This document shows positions 61,905-64,000 of a stretch of DNA of 64,000 nt, piece after piece (the stretch's first letter is position 1; every line of letters starts with the position of its first letter). Made by a program: the position numbers and the translations under genes. Source of the stretch: Sphingobacteriales bacterium (GTDB lineage: Bacteria > Bacteroidota > Bacteroidia > Chitinophagales > UBA2359); contig JADKCK010000110.1 of NCBI GenBank assembly GCA_016718845.1, forward strand, positions 1 through 64,000, written 5' to 3'. The notes beneath the pieces were generated by a model. It was not told the DNA's origin. It saw only the letters and a program-made list of their open reading frames with translations, and ran no database searches.

Positions 61905-64000
61905 ATTACCGTAATTGAATTGGGGTTGGTGTTGGCAGCTATGGTAGTTGGCTGTTTGATGGCTGCTTTGCCTACGGTGGTGTCGCGCTCCGAGTTACCC
62001 AAACTAATGTCGTAGGCAGATATGCTGTATTCGTACTCTTGCAAAGAGGTTACGTTTAGGTCGGTGTAGGTGAGCGTATTGGGGTTGTTAATGGTAGCAA
62101 TTAAGGCATTGTTGCGGTAAATCTGGAAACCATCGTCGACCGCCGAGGGGCTTGTCCAAGTTAGCACAACGCGGTCTTCGTGGTTGGGTGCGCCTGTGGT
62201 GGCAGTTATTTGAGGTTTGATGATTTTGATGTTGCCCTTGTCGCAGATACGCGACGACGTTCCCCATACATTGTTGTAGGCTTCGATGCAATAATCGTAG
62301 ATGGTTAAGCCTTGTACATCTACATCGTCGTAGCCTGTTGCACCTAAAAAGGCGGGTACGTTGGCAATAAGCATCGAGTCGCGGTAGATGCGCACACCGC
62401 TGCATACGGTACTAGGGTCAAGCGCCCAGGTAATGTTTATCTTGTTTTCAAAGATTCCGTCGGTGGCTGCTATACTTGTGGGTTTTAGCAAAAGGGTTCC
62501 GCCAAAGCCACATGCTGCCTCCGACTCGCCGAAGGTATTGCTTGCCGACACTACGCAGTACTCGTACAGCTCGCCCGAAACGGTATTGTAATCGTCGAAT
62601 TGTGTATAGGTACTAGGTATGGTTGCTAACAAGCTGCCATTGCGGTAAATTTTGTAGTTTTCGGCTACTGCCGAGCCGCCCGCCATCCACATAAGTGCTA
62701 CGTGGTCTTCGTAGGTTTGGTAGGTGGCGGTTAATAAGCTGGGTGCTGATACGGTAATGTTACCCGTATTGCAAACCATCTCGGACAAGATGGGGGTGCT
62801 AACTACCGTAGTGTCGTAGGTGTTTACTAGGTTGATGGTATCAATCGTTTCGACCAAATAATTGGTAGGGCTTAGGGTATCTAAGACCGATAGATAGGGC
62901 AAGTTGGGGTCGGTGAGCGAGTTGATATTGATAACGATAGTGTCTAAATCGAAGGTGGTAGATAATAGGGTATAGGTGGTATCGTGTTGGGTGTAATAGC
63001 GTTGCAAACAAAACTCGTAGGCAATGCCCGAAAAAATATCATCGGTTATGGTGTAGCTATTTACTGCCCCGCCTAAGGTATCAATAATACCGCCGTTTTT
63101 GTACAACAAAATACTGTCGTCTACATTAAGGGCAGTGCTGCCACTCCAATTAAGGTCAATATGGTCTTCGAATATGCCGTCCGATGCCGTAAAATTGGTG
63201 GGTGCGGCAATAGTACCTTTAAAGCCCATATCGCAAAAAGCCTGCGACTCGCCCAATAAAGGGTGAGTGGCAGCTACGCAATAATCGTAATTAGTGCCTA
63301 ATACTACATTGGCATCAATAAACGGGTTGCTTGGGTTAATGAAGGTATCTATTAAGGTATCGTTTTTGTATTTGTACACTTTATAGCCCGTAGCCGAGGT
63401 GCCGGCGCGTGGTGTCCAGCCTATTTGTACGTGGGTTTCGTAGCCCCCGTCCGAGGCATTAACAGCTAAGGGTTGCGATAACATTTCGTATAGATAAGCC
63501 GAGCCAGAATTGGTGCCATTGGCATCTTCTTCGAGGGCGCCTACTATTACTACATTGTTGGCAATGCCTACTGCGGCGCCAAACTGTGCGGCATCGTTGC
63601 CCGTTACGCTAGGATTAAGGGCGGCTCCAAATTGGTTCCAGTTTGTGCCGTTGTATACATATACAAAGGCGCGTCCTTTGCCACCATTGGCATAGCGGCT
63701 ACCAATAATGGCGGTGTTTTGGCTAATGCTTACGCCATAACCGCAATCGCTGTTGGCGGCAATACCTACGGGCATTAGCTTGGTTTGTGTGGCTAAGGTT
63801 GCTCCCGAAAAAACGTAGGCTGCCCCTGCATTACTGGCAGCGGCATCGTCGCCGTAGGCACCTACCAACAAAAAGTTGTCGGTTAAGCTAAGGCTATTGC
63901 CAAAGTGGTCGTTTATATTGGGGTCGTTGGCGGTGCGTTTGTAGGTTTGTGTCCAAGCATTGTTGGCTACTGTAAATATATAGGCGGCACCTGCATTGGC
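61814..64000 (-). CDS. Giant mosaic T9SS protein, N-terminal segment (5'-partial)
   Basis: Open to the right window edge: the 43 codons before the TTG at 63871 are in frame and repeat-like (AGAAYIFTVANNAWTQTYKR), so the true start is outside. It holds FG-GAP_2-type repeats at 64000-63480 (LVGAYGDDAAASNAGAAYVF; VGALEEDANGTNSGSAYLYE), then at least six fibronectin-III-like domains of about 90 residues ending in LGESQAFCDMGF-like or EYCVVSASNTFGESEAACGF-like strands. The frame ends at 61814 after an apparent single-base change at 61825-61835; VGTVPQA continues as STLTYTDANVTPDNIYQYCV in the next frame. Confidence 0.75.
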   Translation of the reverse strand, partial: ANAGAAYIFTVANNAWTQTYKRTANDPNINDHFGNSLSLTDNFLLVGAYGDDAAASNAGAAYVFSGATLATQTKLMPVGIAANSDCGYGVSISQNTAIIGSRYANGGKGRAFVYVYNGTNWNQFGAALNPSVTGNDAAQFGAAVGIANNVVIVGALEEDANGTNSGSAYLYEMLSQPLAVNASDGGYETHVQIGWTPRAGTSATGYKVYKYKNDTLIDTFINPSNPFIDANVVLGTNYDYCVAATHPLLGESQAFCDMGFKGTIAAPTNFTASDGIFEDHIDLNWSGSTALNVDDSILLYKNGGIIDTLGGAVNSYTITDDIFSGIAYEFCLQRYYTQHDTTYTLLSTTFDLDTIVININSLTDPNLPYLSVLDTLSPTNYLVETIDTINLVNTYDTTVVSTPILSEMVCNTGNITVSAPSLLTATYQTYEDHVALMWMAGGSAVAENYKIYRNGSLLATIPSTYTQFDDYNTVSGELYEYCVVSASNTFGESEAACGFGGTLLLKPTSIAATDGIFENKINITWALDPSTVCSGVRIYRDSMLIANVPAFLGATGYDDVDVQGLTIYDYCIEAYNNVWGTSSRICDKGNIKIIKPQITATTGAPNHEDRVVLTWTSPSAVDDGFQIYRNNALIATINNPNTLTYTDLNVTSLQEYEYSISAYDISLGNSERDTTVGKAAIKQPTTIAANTNPNSITVIWGASPTILTGYQYRIYRNNSLVGTVPQAL

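Overview
The window is about 64 kb of a Bacteroidota chromosome. The evidence is: repeated C-terminal type IX secretion (T9SS) sorting domains (types A and B), many matches to the Bacteroidota promoter -7 box TAnnTTTGC, SprB/PKD-like adhesin repeats, DUF1800/DUF1501 and DUF1573 proteins, and A-rich leaders without strong Shine-Dalgarno sites. An environmental or metagenome-derived member of the Chitinophagales/Sphingobacteriales/Saprospirales range is likely, but the genus cannot be told from the sequence. No rRNA, tRNA or CRISPR was seen.

Layout. (1) 1-8540 (+): 3' part of a giant repetitive T9SS adhesin, cut by the window edge and broken by three single-base frameshifts. (2) 8649-10565 (+): second surface protein with a type B (gliding-motility) C-terminus. 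(3) 10837-18244: housekeeping block with rpsO-pnp, anmK, rtcB (minus), a STAS protein and fabD. (4) 18394-21775 (minus): TPR-like lipoprotein, coiled-coil periplasmic protein, BKACE (DUF849) enzyme. (5) 21776-22806: repeat-rich gap. (6) 22807-26169 (+): 1120-residue tubulin/FtsZ-superfamily protein. (7) 26532-28169 (+): triple-DUF1573 T9SS protein. (8) 28170-30555: accessory stretch holding a GxxExxY nuclease-fold gene between 26-bp inverted repeats, followed by five tandem internally deleted 154-bp copies. (9) 30556-36837 (+): DUF1800-DUF1501 pair, two lipoproteins, a PD-(D/E)XK-like protein, a fatty acid desaturase. (10) 37056-41596 (+): comEC, AMP nucleosidase, eno. (11) 41839-45021: LRR lipoprotein (minus) and helical-repeat protein (plus). 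(12) 45184-64000 (minus): RCC1/Ig-like T9SS protein, a vitamin-K-dependent-gamma-carboxylase-like (HTTM) membrane protein, and the 3' part of a second giant mosaic T9SS protein running off the right edge.

How the parts fit: at least six products are exported by T9SS and most look like adhesins or envelope proteins. The carboxylase-like membrane enzyme lies between two of them and is 12 bp from one, which suggests a secreted-protein modification role (inference). The housekeeping genes are ordinary.

The most interesting signals are the GxxExxY element with its hairpin array (28954-30215), the gamma-carboxylase homologue with recognisable active-site motifs (50833-52083), the lone tubulin-like protein (22807-26169), a three-copy dispersed hairpin element (15199, 19809, 41696), and a 50-nt promoter/leader shared by the DUF1573 and DUF1800 genes. 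The five frameshifts all fall in the two giant genes and may be assembly errors or real decay.
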